Shown: positions 6,342-12,656, numbered from the stretch's first letter. The stretch: 12,656 bases of DNA from DAOMOP01 sp035444405 (GCA_035444405.1 DAOMOP010000116.1:1-12656), one strand, 5' to 3'. Notes: generated by a model not told the origin, from the letters alone. Numbers and translations: made by a program.

Positions 6342-7031
6342 TCAGCCTTGGTGGCGTGCCAGACGCTTGGCGTCGTGAAGCTTGATGTGCTTGCCCTGCA
6401 CACTGATCAACCCCGCGTCCGACAGGTCGTGGAAGATGCGCGACAGGGTCTCCGGGGTCAGGTTCAGGCGTGAAGCGATGACCTGCTTGCTGGTCGGCAG
6501 CTGGATGTCGAAGCTGCCGTCGTCGTTCGACTTGTCGGCCTGCTGCAGCAGGTAGCCGATGACGCGCTGGGTGCTCGAGCGCAGGGAATAGGTTTCGACG
6601 TCCTGCACCATGCCGTGAAGACGGATGGCCATGCCCGCGAGCAGCTTGCGCGCGAACGCGGGTTCCTGGTCGATCAGGTCCGACACCACGCTCTGGCCGA
6701 TGTGCAGCAGCCGGCTGGCGACCAGGGCTTCGGCGAATACCGGGTACGGGCGGTCCATCAGCATGACGGCCTCGCCGAAGGTCTGCATCGGGCCGATGAT
6801 CTCGACGACCTTCTCGTTGCCTTGCGCCGATGAGACGGCAAGCTTGATCTGTCCGGACACGACGAAGTAGAACCCGTGCGCAGGATCGCCGCGCTGGAAC
6901 AGCAGCTCGCCCTTGTCGAGCTTGCGTTCGCGCGTGTAGCGGGCGACGTGTTCGATTTCGTCGTCCGACAGCTCGCTGAAGATCGGCACCTGAGCCAGAA
7001 GGGCGGTCATGGCTGAAACGGCGTTGGGCAT
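6342..7031 (-). CDS. dnr: Crp/Fnr-family regulator of the DNR (nitric-oxide-responsive) type
   Basis: The 229-residue protein has an N-terminal cyclic-nucleotide-binding-like beta barrel (about 15-125), a dimer helix (about 125-155) and a C-terminal winged helix. The recognition helix carries E194-T-L-S197-R198, the E-xx-SR signature of regulators that read TTGAT half-sites. It contains no cysteine, so it cannot hold an FNR-type iron-sulfur cluster. Stretches such as GDPAHGFYFVVSG, MLMDRPYPV and LTPETLSRIFHDL resemble Pseudomonas DNR (227 residues), which senses NO through heme. GGAG six bases before ATG 7031 fixes the start; the longer reading to 7166 runs through the promoter. It faces away from nnrS, a gene commonly under NO-regulator control. 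DNR subgroup assignment is by recalled similarity; the ligand is inferred. Confidence 0.88.
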   Translation of the reverse strand: MPNAVSAMTALLAQVPIFSELSDDEIEHVARYTRERKLDKGELLFQRGDPAHGFYFVVSGQIKLAVSSAQGNEKVVEIIGPMQTFGEAVMLMDRPYPVFAEALVASRLLHIGQSVVSDLIDQEPAFARKLLAGMAIRLHGMVQDVETYSLRSSTQRVIGYLLQQADKSNDDGSFDIQLPTSKQVIASRLNLTPETLSRIFHDLSDAGLISVQGKHIKLHDAKRLARHQG

Positions 7032-7056
7032 GGCGGGCTCCGCAAGAAAACTTTGT

Positions 7057-7064
7057 ATTTTAAT
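7057..7064. promoter_or_regulatory. Overlapping divergent -10 elements between dnr and nnrS
   Basis: An isolated A/T-rich patch (about 7045-7070) stands out in the dnr-nnrS gap. Minus strand TAAAAT (7062-7057, 5/6 to consensus) could serve dnr. Plus strand TTTAAT (7059-7064, 5/6) could serve nnrS. Neither has a good -35, which suggests activator dependence. No TTGAT-N4-ATCAA box is present here. Confidence 0.35.
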
Positions 7065-7077
7065 CTTTTGGGTGCGT

Positions 7078-7106
7078 GTCGTCGTCGCCGCAGCAGTGAC
7101 GACGAC
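7078..7106. repeat. 9-bp perfect inverted repeat in the dnr-nnrS intergenic region
   Basis: Three GTC triplets at 7078-7086 are matched by three GAC triplets at 7098-7106 around an 11-base loop. The centre (7092) lies about 42 bases upstream of the start expected from the minus-strand TAAAAT, and 44 bases before the nnrS start codon. It could be an operator for the divergent pair or a stem-loop in the nnrS leader. The spacing does not match a Crp/Fnr site. Confidence 0.4.
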
Positions 7107-7135
7107 CGGCCGATGAATCCGGAGATCGACGACAG

Positions 7136-8359
7136 ATGCAGAACGCAGGAGTGAGCGCAGCCGCACAGCCGACCTTGTTCGCGGCGCCGCACCGCCCGAT
7201 GTTTCTGGCCGGCGGCGTCACGCTGCTCACCGGCTTCATGCTGTGGGCGCTGGAGATGGCTGCACGTGCCGAGCTGCTGCCGGCGCTCGGCTGGCTGCTG
7301 CCGGCCGGCTGGATGCATGCCTTGATCGTGCTTGCCGGTGTTTTTCCGTTCTTCATGTTCGGCTTCCTGCTGACCGCGATGCCGCGCTGGCAGGGGATGG
7401 CGGACTTGACCGCCGCGCACTGGCTGTGGCCGTGGCGCCTGCTGGCGGGCGGATGGGCGGTGGCCTTCGTCGGGATGTGGGTGCCGGGGGTGCTGGCGCT
7501 CGGCCTCGCCTCGGTGCTGGCCGGCTGGGCGATGGTCGCGCGCGTGCTATGGACGGTCGCGCACCAGCCGCGCCCGGAGCGCATGCATGCGCGCATCACC
7601 TGCTGGGGTGTGATCGCCGGCTGCGTGGGCGTGGCGTTCTGGCTGCTCGCGGCCCTGACCGGCGAGGCGGTGTGGGCCCGCATTGCGATCAACATGGGGG
7701 TGTGGTGGTTCGTGCTGCCGGTGTTCTTTGCTGTCTGCCATCGCATGGTACCGTTCTTTTCGTCCAACATCATTCCGAACTACGTGATGGTCCGTCCGCG
7801 CTGGGTGGCCGCGGTCGTGGTCGGGGCGAGTCTCGCGCACGGACTGCTGGCGATGTTCGGCGCCGCGCACCTCGCCTGGATCGTCGATCTGCCGGCCGCG
7901 GTCGCCACCATGTGGCTGAGCTGGCGCTGGCGCCTGCTGCCGTCGCTCAAGGTGCCACTGCTGGGCATGCTGCACATGGGCTTCGCGTGGCTGGGTGTCG
8001 CGTGGCTGCTGTTCGCGATTCAGGGGCTTGTCGCCACGTTCGGAAGCTTCGTGCTCGGCATGGCCCCGCTCCATGCGCTCGGCATCGGTTTCTTCGGCTC
8101 CATCCTGCTCGGCATGGTCTCTCGCGTGACGCTCGGCCATTCCGGTCGTCCGCTGCAGGCCGATGCGCTCACATGGGGTCTGTTTCTCGGACTGCAGCTG
8201 GTGGTCGTGCTGCGCATCCTCGCCGATCTGGTGCCATGGGCCTTGTCCGCCTACGTGATGCTGCTTGCGGCCATCGGCTGGCTGGGCATCTTTGTCGCGT
8301 GGGGCTTGCGCTATCTGCCGATCTACTGGCGCCCGCGCGTCGATGGGAAGACGGGGTAA
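7136..8359 (+). CDS. nnrS: NnrS family heme/copper membrane protein (NO response)
   Basis: This 407-residue, strongly hydrophobic protein has about 12 predicted transmembrane helices. It shows family landmarks: FAAPHRPMFLAGG near the N-terminus (15-27), VCHRMVPFFSSNIIP in the middle (about 201-215) and TLGHSGRPL in the second half. The conserved histidines fit the heme and copper binding reported for NnrS. NnrS is an inner-membrane protein found with denitrification genes; in characterised bacteria it lessens damage from nitric oxide. GGAG at 7121-7124 is 11 bases from the ATG, a little long. The stop at 8357-8359 is immediately followed by the sirB-like gene, so the two form one operon. It is divergent from the DNR-type regulator, its probable controller. 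Confidence 0.94.
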   Translation: MQNAGVSAAAQPTLFAAPHRPMFLAGGVTLLTGFMLWALEMAARAELLPALGWLLPAGWMHALIVLAGVFPFFMFGFLLTAMPRWQGMADLTAAHWLWPWRLLAGGWAVAFVGMWVPGVLALGLASVLAGWAMVARVLWTVAHQPRPERMHARITCWGVIAGCVGVAFWLLAALTGEAVWARIAINMGVWWFVLPVFFAVCHRMVPFFSSNIIPNYVMVRPRWVAAVVVGASLAHGLLAMFGAAHLAWIVDLPAAVATMWLSWRWRLLPSLKVPLLGMLHMGFAWLGVAWLLFAIQGLVATFGSFVLGMAPLHALGIGFFGSILLGMVSRVTLGHSGRPLQADALTWGLFLGLQLVVVLRILADLVPWALSAYVMLLAAIGWLGIFVAWGLRYLPIYWRPRVDGKTG

Positions 8360-8362
8360 GTG

Positions 8363-8749
8363 ATGGATTATTTTCTGATCAAGAAGCTGCACATGCTGTT
8401 CGTCGTGCTGAGCATCTCCGGCTTCCTGCTGCGGGGGGTGTGGATGGTGTCGGGCAGCGCGCTGCTCGAGCACCGCATCACGCGCACGCTGCCGCACGTG
8501 ATCGACAGTCTGCTGCTGCTTACGGCAATCGCGCTCTCGGTGATGATCGCGCAGTACCCGTTCGTCGCCGGGTGGGTCACGGCCAAGGTGCTCGGGCTGG
8601 TCGCCTACATCCTGCTCGGCGTGGTCGCGCTGCGCCGCGGTCCGACGATGGCCGTGCGTGTGACGGCATTGCTCGCGGCGGCGCTGACCTACGCGTGGAT
8701 CGTGTCGGTCGCCGTCACCAAGAGTCCGTCCGGCTTCCTGCCGCTGTGA
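8363..8749 (+). CDS. SirB2-family small integral membrane protein
   Basis: The 128-residue protein has four membrane segments, at roughly residues 7-27, 44-65, 71-90 and 97-118. The opening MDYFLIKKLHMLFVVLSISGFLLRG, with a histidine at the start of helix 1 and a G-F-LLRG end, is the pattern of the SirB/SirB2 family. That family was named for a Salmonella invasion-gene locus but its biochemical function is unknown. The gene begins 3 bases after the nnrS stop; a GTG at 8360 abutting the stop is an alternative start. Tight coupling to nnrS suggests a membrane or heme-related role in the NO response, which is inference from position. It ends 9 bases before the convergent fnr stop. Confidence 0.82.
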   Translation: MDYFLIKKLHMLFVVLSISGFLLRGVWMVSGSALLEHRITRTLPHVIDSLLLLTAIALSVMIAQYPFVAGWVTAKVLGLVAYILLGVVALRRGPTMAVRVTALLAAALTYAWIVSVAVTKSPSGFLPL

Positions 8750-8758
8750 GGGCCGGCT

Positions 8759-9505
8759 TCAGCGCAGCGCGACCGGGTGCTGGATGAGCTTGTGCAGCTT
8801 GTCGATGTCGACGATGCGCACATGCTTTTGTTGTACCGCGATGATGCCTTCTTCCTGAAACTTCGAAAAGGCGCGCGACACCGTCTCGAGCTTGAGGCCG
8901 AGGTAGGAGCCGATCTCGTCGCGCGTCATGCGCAGATGAAACTCGGCCGGCGAGAAGCCGCGCGCAGTCAGCCGCTGCGACAGGTTCAGCAGGAAGGCCG
9001 CGAGCCGCTCTTCGGCGCGCATCGAGCCGAGCAGCATCATCACGCCGTGGTCGCGCACGATCTCGCGGCTCATCACCTTGTGGAACTGGTGCTGCAGGCC
9101 GAGCACGACGCGCGAGAGCTCCTCGAGCTTGTCGTATGCGATCACGCACACCTCGCTGTCCTCGAGCGCGACCGCATTGCACGAGTGCGTCTCGGTGCTG
9201 ATGCCATCCAGGCCGAGCATTTCACCGGTCATCTGGAATCCGGTAACCTGCTCGCGGCCGTCCTCGAGGACCACATCGGTCTTGAACCAGCCGATACGGA
9301 TCGCGTAGATGGCTTCGAACGGGTCGCCGGCCCGGTACAGATGCTGCTGGCGCTTGATCTTGCGCCGCGTGCCGACCAGTTCGTCGAGACGACTGATTTC
9401 TGTCTCGCTCATCCCGAACGGCAGGCATAATTCGAGCAGGTTGCACTGAGAGCAAGCCGACTTGATGTCCGCCACGGTGATCGGAACCGTCGCCTTCACT
9501 TGCAC
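8759..9505 (-). CDS. fnr: FNR, oxygen-sensing [4Fe-4S] transcription regulator
   Basis: The 248-residue protein has the N-terminal cysteine set C18-x2-C21-x5-C27 plus the internal C109, equivalent to E. coli FNR C20, C23, C29 and C122, which bind the oxygen-labile [4Fe-4S] cluster. A cNMP-like barrel, a long dimer helix and a winged helix follow. The recognition helix has E207-T-V-S210-R211, which reads TTGAT. No ATG is available at the right place. The start is GTG at 9505, with GGAG ten bases upstream. A FNR box lies 44 bases before the start codon and overlaps a TTGACG that could be the gene's own -35, a layout that predicts autorepression. The gene is divergent from hemN, as anr/fnr and hemN are often neighbours. 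Confidence 0.95.
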   Translation of the reverse strand: MQVKATVPITVADIKSACSQCNLLELCLPFGMSETEISRLDELVGTRRKIKRQQHLYRAGDPFEAIYAIRIGWFKTDVVLEDGREQVTGFQMTGEMLGLDGISTETHSCNAVALEDSEVCVIAYDKLEELSRVVLGLQHQFHKVMSREIVRDHGVMMLLGSMRAEERLAAFLLNLSQRLTARGFSPAEFHLRMTRDEIGSYLGLKLETVSRAFSKFQEEGIIAVQQKHVRIVDIDKLHKLIQHPVALR

Positions 9506-9549
9506 GATAAACTGACTCCGCTTACGGACGGGAACGAAAAAGCCCTCCG

Positions 9550-9563
9550 TTGATCCACGTCAA
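9550..9563. promoter_or_regulatory. FNR box shared by fnr and hemN
   Basis: TTGATCCACGTCAA differs from TTGAT-N4-ATCAA at one base. For hemN the centre (9556.5) puts a class II start at 9598, which would exclude the first ATG at 9597 and favour ATG 9612. For fnr the site, read on the minus strand, includes TTGACG (9563-9558), a good -35; a start near 9528 would place FNR over its own promoter. Activation of hemN and repression of fnr from one site is the simplest reading. Confidence 0.78.
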
Positions 9564-9611
9564 CCACGAAATTCACGCTTTCTGCGATCGTTAGCCATGA
9601 TTGAGCATCCC

Positions 9612-11009
9612 ATGACCATGACCGACCCGACCGACCTGATCTTCGATCCGGAGCTGATTCGACGCTTCGACGTGAACGGGCCGCGTTACACGTCTTACCC
9701 TACGGCCGATCGCTTCGTCGAGGCGTTCGATGCGCGGGCTCTGCAGGACTGGTTGGCCAAGCGTGCGATCGGCGGTGTGAGCCGACCGCTGTCATTATAC
9801 TTCCACATCCCGTTTTGTAACACGATCTGCTACTACTGCGCCTGTAACAAGATCATCACCAAGGATCACGGGCGCTCGGCCAAGTACCTCAAGTACCTCG
9901 ACAAGGAAATCGGCCTGCAGGCGCAGTACCTCGGTGGCAGTCGCCAGGTCACGCAGCTGCATCTGGGCGGTGGCACGCCGACTTTCCTGTCCCATGATGA
10001 AATGCGACAGCTGATGGCGTCGGTGCGTTCGCGCTTCACGCTGGTGCCCAATGGCGAGTACTCGATCGAGGTCGATCCGCGCAAGGTCGATTTCGAGACC
10101 GTCAGCCTGCTGGCCGAGCTCGGCTTCAACCGCATGAGCGTCGGTGTTCAGGACTTCAACCCCGAAGTGCAGGCCGCCGTCAACCGCGTGCAAAGCATCG
10201 AGGAAACCAAGCTCGTAATGGACGCGGCGCGGGCGAACGGCTTCAAGTCGATCAGCATGGATCTGATCTACGGACTGCCCAAGCAGAACGTGATCAGCTT
10301 CAATCGTACCCTCGAAGAGGTGCTCGAGCTCTCGCCCGACCGCATCTCGCTGTACAGCTACGCCCACCTGCCGGGCTTGTTCAAGCCGCAGCGGCGCATC
10401 AGCGTCGTCGAGCTGCCCAACGCCGACGGCAAGCTGCAGATCCTGCAGCTCGCGATCCGCCGCCTGACCGAGGCCGGTTACGTGTACATCGGCATGGACC
10501 ACTTCGCCAAGCCCGGCGACGAGCTCACCGTCGCGCAGCGCCAGGGTCGCCTGCACCGGAACTTCCAGGGCTATTCGACGCAGGCCGAGTGCGATCTCCT
10601 CGCCTTCGGGGTGTCGGCGATCGGCAAGATCGGACCGGTCTATTCGCAGAACGTCAAGACGCTCGACGAGTACTACGACGCCCTCGACCGCGATGAGCTG
10701 CCCGTGCTGCGCGGGGTCGAGCTGACTGCCGACGACCTGCTGCGGCGCTCGATCATCCAGGCGCTGATGTGTCATTTCGAGCTGTCGATCGAGTCGATCG
10801 AGATCGCGCACCTGATCAAATTCCGCGACTACTTCGCCGACGAGCTCGACGACCTGCGCGTGATGGAGAAGGCCGGTCTGGTCAGGATCGAGGACGACTG
10901 GATCAGCGTGCTGCCCGCCGGCCGCATGCTGGTACGCGGCATCGCGATGGTGTTCGACCGCTATCTGCGGTCCGATCGCGAGCGCGCGCGCTACTCGAAG
11001 GTGATCTGA
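9612..11009 (+). CDS. hemN: Oxygen-independent coproporphyrinogen III oxidase (radical SAM)
   Basis: The 465-residue protein (E. coli HemN is 457) has the radical-SAM motif C69-x3-C73-x2-C76 in PFCNTICYYCAC; C78 matches the fourth conserved cysteine of HemN. The NGPRYTSYPT signature is at 22-31 and HLGGGTPT marks the SAM site. It decarboxylates two propionates of coproporphyrinogen III to give protoporphyrinogen IX without oxygen, in the cytoplasm, for heme synthesis. ATG 9597 is an alternative start, but it has no ribosome site and falls at the predicted FNR-dependent transcription start; ATG 9612 puts the N-terminus in register with E. coli HemN. Heme supply links it to cbb3 oxidase, denitrification enzymes and probably the DNR-type sensor. 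A strong hairpin follows the stop. Confidence 0.95.
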   Translation: MTMTDPTDLIFDPELIRRFDVNGPRYTSYPTADRFVEAFDARALQDWLAKRAIGGVSRPLSLYFHIPFCNTICYYCACNKIITKDHGRSAKYLKYLDKEIGLQAQYLGGSRQVTQLHLGGGTPTFLSHDEMRQLMASVRSRFTLVPNGEYSIEVDPRKVDFETVSLLAELGFNRMSVGVQDFNPEVQAAVNRVQSIEETKLVMDAARANGFKSISMDLIYGLPKQNVISFNRTLEEVLELSPDRISLYSYAHLPGLFKPQRRISVVELPNADGKLQILQLAIRRLTEAGYVYIGMDHFAKPGDELTVAQRQGRLHRNFQGYSTQAECDLLAFGVSAIGKIGPVYSQNVKTLDEYYDALDRDELPVLRGVELTADDLLRRSIIQALMCHFELSIESIEIAHLIKFRDYFADELDDLRVMEKAGLVRIEDDWISVLPAGRMLVRGIAMVFDRYLRSDRERARYSKVI

Positions 11010-11014
11010 CGCAC

Positions 11015-11036
11015 GCGGCTGCGAGAGCGCAGCCGC
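11015..11036 (+). terminator. Strong hairpin after hemN
   Basis: A perfect 9-bp stem GCGGCTGCG/CGCAGCCGC with the 4-base loop AGAG begins 5 bases after the hemN stop. There is no T-run, so termination may be Rho-assisted or the hairpin may protect the 3' end. It ends 8 bases before a promoter-like TAAAAT for the next gene. Confidence 0.6.
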
Positions 11037-11044
11037 TACCGGTG

Positions 11045-11050
11045 TAAAAT
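11045..11050 (+). promoter_or_regulatory. -10 element upstream of the TauE/SafE-like gene
   Basis: TAAAAT (5/6 to consensus) lies in an otherwise G/C-rich stretch and predicts a start near 11057, about 41 bases before the ATG. The -35 position falls inside the hemN hairpin and is not recognisable. This would give the downstream gene its own transcript. Confidence 0.45.
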
Positions 11051-11097
11051 GGGCGCCCTTTCGCGACGCCTGAAGTGGTTGCCGGACGACTTCGCCC

Positions 11098-11805
11098 ATG
11101 CCCGACACCGGTTATATCGCCGTATTCCTGATCGGCCTGCTCGGCGGCACGCATTGCGTCAGCATGTGCGGCGGCATCGTCGGTGCACTGACGGTGCACA
11201 TGCCCGGCGAAGCGAAGCGGCAGTGGCCGCTGCATCTTGCCTACAATCTCGGACGCATCGGCACCTACACGGCGCTCGGTGCTGCGCTCGGCGCGGTGGG
11301 CACGGCCGGGCTCCTGTTCAACGACGTGCTGCCCGTGCAGCTCGGCCTGTATGTGCTTGCAAACCTGATGTTGGTGGCGCTGGGGCTTTACCTGACCGGC
11401 TTCACCCAGCTGCTCGCGCCGGTCGAACGGGCGGGTATGGGCGTATGGAAGCGGGTGCAGCCGCTCACGCGCCGCTTCCTGCCCGCGCGCCGCATCGGTC
11501 ATGCCCTGCCGCTCGGCCTGCTGTGGGGATTCCTTCCTTGCGGTCTGGTGTACAGCGTACTCACGACGGCGTTGCTGACCGGCTCGGCCGTGCGCGGTGC
11601 CGGACTGATGCTCGCATTCGGGCTCGGAACCCTCCCGAACCTGCTGCTCGCGGGCATGGTGTTCAAGCGCTTCCGTGACCTGACCCGCGATACCCGGGTC
11701 CGGTTGGCCGCGGGGGCGCTGGTGCTGGGCTTCGGCCTGTTCGGTCTTTATCACGCGCCCTCGCTCGGAGGGCAGTTGTGGAGTGGCGTGGTGTGCGAGG
11801 TGTGA
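11098..11805 (+). CDS. TauE/SafE-like (COG2836, DsbD-type) inner-membrane protein of cbb3 clusters
   Basis: The 235-residue polytopic protein has about six helices. Helix 1 carries GGTHCVSMCGG (H19, C20, C24), helix 4 has GFLPCGLVYS (C148), and FGLGTLPNLL is at about 174-183. These mark the family annotated as sulfite exporter TauE/SafE or cytochrome biogenesis transmembrane protein, related to DsbD/CcdA. Its members are often found beside cco assembly genes and hemN/anr. The intramembrane Cys-x3-Cys with His suggests metal or thiol chemistry, perhaps copper supply to cbb3 oxidase, rather than sulfite export; that is inference from context. The ribosome site before ATG 11098 is weak. An HMA metal-binding protein follows on the same strand after 144 bases. 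Confidence 0.85.
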   Translation: MPDTGYIAVFLIGLLGGTHCVSMCGGIVGALTVHMPGEAKRQWPLHLAYNLGRIGTYTALGAALGAVGTAGLLFNDVLPVQLGLYVLANLMLVALGLYLTGFTQLLAPVERAGMGVWKRVQPLTRRFLPARRIGHALPLGLLWGFLPCGLVYSVLTTALLTGSAVRGAGLMLAFGLGTLPNLLLAGMVFKRFRDLTRDTRVRLAAGALVLGFGLFGLYHAPSLGGQLWSGVVCEV

Positions 11806-11925
11806 AGCGCGGCGAGGCGGTACGGCGAGTCTCGTGCGCGGCGCCGACGCCATGGCTGCTGCGGCGGGTGTGCAATACGGCGATCGCAAGGCGACGCTGC
11901 CTGTTCGAGGCGGGCGGCAATGGAT

Positions 11926-11931
11926 TCTAAT
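11926..11931 (+). promoter_or_regulatory. -10-like element upstream of the HMA gene
   Basis: TCTAAT is 5/6 to TATAAT and lies 18 bases before the ATG, giving a very short leader that just includes GGAG at 11937-11940. No convincing -35 or CueR-type dyad is visible. Otherwise the 144-base gap after the TauE/SafE-like gene holds nothing I can identify. Confidence 0.35.
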
Positions 11932-11949
11932 GTGACGGAGTGTGCGTCG

Positions 11950-12159
11950 ATGGCTGAAGTGACGATCAAGGTGGCAGGCATGAGCTGCAGCGGCTGTGTG
12001 CGCAATGTGACCGGTGTGTTGAAAGCCTTGCCGGGCGTGACCGAGGCCGAGGTGTCGCTCGACGAGGCGCATGCCCGCGTGCAGTTCGATCCGGCGACGA
12101 TCAGCGTCGAGCAGTTGCGCCAGGCCGTGATCGACGCGGGGTTCGATTCGCAGGATTGA
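11950..12159 (+). CDS. HMA-domain heavy-metal (copper) binding protein, CopZ/MerP-like
   Basis: This 69-residue protein is one complete HMA fold (beta-alpha-beta-beta-alpha-beta) and nothing else. The metal loop GMSCSGC places ligands at C13 and C16. LPGV (27-30) and the closing IDAGFD are family-typical. There is no signal peptide, so it should be a cytoplasmic chaperone that carries Cu(I), probably to a CopA/CcoI-type ATPase encoded elsewhere. GGAG at 11937-11940 is 9 bases from ATG 11950; the in-frame ATG at 11920 lies before that site and would add 10 residues not seen in the family. With the TauE/SafE-like gene it suggests metal handling for cbb3 oxidase. The stop is 15 bases from the convergent tonB-like stop. 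Confidence 0.92.
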   Translation: MAEVTIKVAGMSCSGCVRNVTGVLKALPGVTEAEVSLDEAHARVQFDPATISVEQLRQAVIDAGFDSQD

Positions 12160-12174
12160 TCCGCCCAAGCGGGC

Positions 12175-12656
12175 TCACTCGAGCCGGAAGACGATCGGCA
12201 CCCTGATCCAGCTGTCGAGCGCTTTGTCACCTTGCCGTGCCGCCTCGAAGCGCCAGTCGCGAACGGTTTGCAGGGCGGCGCGATCGAGGCGTGGGTGACC
12301 GCTGCTCTGGGCGACCTCGATGGCTTCGACCGTCCCATCTTGCAGCACCCTGACCCGCAGCACGACTTCGCCCTGCTCGCCGCGTCGCCGCGAGACGGCC
12401 GGATAGGGCGGCGCCGGGTTGCGCAGGTAGGCGGCGTCGAAGCGCGCCGGGATCGCCTGCGTTTGGGCGGACACGGCCGAGCTGCTCGAGGCGGTCGAAG
12501 CCGCCCGATCGGTCGACATCCCCACCGGCGGTCGGTCTCTGTTCTGATCCGGGATGGGGGCCGGCGGGTCGGAGCTCGCCCCGGTCGTCCCGGCCTCGGG
12601 TTCGGGCTTTGGCTCGGGCTTTGGCTCGGGCTTTGGCTCGGGCTTTGGCTCGGGCT
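12175..12656 (-). CDS. TonB-family energy-transducing protein (N-terminus outside window)
   Basis: The reading frame is open from the right edge to a TGA at 12177-12175, about 160 residues in view. It begins in a PEPKPEPK repeat, passes a Pro/Ser/Ala-rich linker, and ends in a TonB C-terminal domain. That domain has the PPYP entry, VVLRVRVLQDGTVEAIEV and ALQTVRDWRFEAA, closing with PIVFRLE. TonB proteins are anchored in the inner membrane, span the periplasm with such Pro/Glu/Lys-rich segments, and pass proton-motive energy to outer-membrane receptors for siderophores, heme or cobalamin. The anchor helix should lie beyond 12656. GTG at 12525 could be misread as the start, but the frame continues upstream in repeat sequence. 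It is convergent with the HMA gene; the exbB/exbD genes are not visible. Confidence 0.9.
   Translation of the reverse strand, partial: PEPKPEPKPEPKPEPKPEPEAGTTGASSDPPAPIPDQNRDRPPVGMSTDRAASTASSSSAVSAQTQAIPARFDAAYLRNPAPPYPAVSRRRGEQGEVVLRVRVLQDGTVEAIEVAQSSGHPRLDRAALQTVRDWRFEAARQGDKALDSWIRVPIVFRLE
12607..12654 (-). repeat. 12-bp tandem repeat coding for PEPK in the TonB-like gene
   Basis: Four exact copies of CTTTGGCTCGGG run from 12607 to 12654 and continue to the window edge; a degenerate unit lies at 12595-12606. On the minus strand each unit encodes Pro-Glu-Pro-Lys. The copies are identical at every base, including third positions, so recent slippage or conversion is likely and copy number may vary between strains. 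Confidence 0.9.

Noticed and set aside
6339..6473. Small plus-strand open frame of about 45 codons downstream of the orphan box
   Set aside because: Its GGAG is only one base from the ATG and it lies wholly antisense to dnr codons with no recognisable domain. A non-coding antisense RNA is more plausible than a peptide.
7054..7068. Possible FNR/DNR box in the dnr-nnrS gap (TTGTATTTTAATCTT)
   Set aside because: The right half fails at 4-base spacing and remains poor at 5. A/T-rich promoter sequence explains the resemblance.
12163..12174. Short hairpin (GCCC-AAGC-GGGC) between the HMA and TonB-like genes as a bidirectional terminator
   Set aside because: A 4-bp stem without T-runs is expected often by chance in such G/C-rich DNA.

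Overview
The window reads as chromosome of a high-GC facultatively anaerobic, denitrifying proteobacterium, most likely a betaproteobacterium of the Rhodocyclales (Thauera/Azoarcus/Aromatoleum type). This placement rests on gene content (cbb3 oxidase assembly genes, nnrS, a DNR-type regulator, FNR, anaerobic hemN, PHA synthase), strong G/C bias at third codon positions, and recall of similar gene sets. No rRNA, tRNA, CRISPR array, insertion sequence or phage gene is visible. No gene-free stretch exceeds 300 bases; the longest is about 196 bases, between phaC and the nitronate monooxygenase gene.

Layout. 1-944 (+): end of ccoG, then fixH/ccoH and a small two-helix membrane protein, the tail of a cbb3-type oxidase (microaerobic respiration) cluster. 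1072-1515 (-): a universal stress protein with a good TATAAT promoter. 1627-4874 (+): a beta-CASP metallo-hydrolase (RNA-processing type) and a class I PHA synthase, followed by tandem hairpins. 5071-6237 (+): a nitronate-monooxygenase-family flavoprotein preceded by an FNR/DNR box at class II activator spacing. 6342-7031 (-): a cysteine-free DNR-like Crp/Fnr regulator. 7136-8749 (+): nnrS and a SirB-family membrane protein. 8759-9505 (-): FNR with the full [4Fe-4S] cysteine set. 9612-11009 (+): hemN, sharing one FNR box with fnr. 11098-12159 (+): a TauE/SafE-like (DsbD-like) membrane protein with Cys/His metal-type motifs, and a CopZ-like HMA protein. 12175-12656 (-): a TonB-family protein entering from the right edge in a PEPK repeat.

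How it fits together. The window looks like a low-oxygen and nitrogen-oxide response region. An oxygen-sensing FNR and a DNR-type regulator share the same E-xx-SR DNA-recognition signature. Three TTGAY-N4-RTCAA-like boxes lie between genes: before the nitronate monooxygenase gene, between fnr and hemN, and, unexpectedly, between the convergent nitronate monooxygenase and dnr genes where no annotated gene starts. The outer genes (ccoG, fixH ... fnr, hemN, TauE/SafE, HMA) resemble the cco-hemN-anr neighbourhood known from Pseudomonas. About 8 kb of stress, storage and NO-response genes lies between the two halves.

Nothing here is a clearly new defence or mobile system. The best leads are the orphan box and its possible antisense RNA, the cysteine-bearing C-terminus of the flavoprotein, the uncharacterised small membrane proteins, and the regulator-flanked module as a whole.
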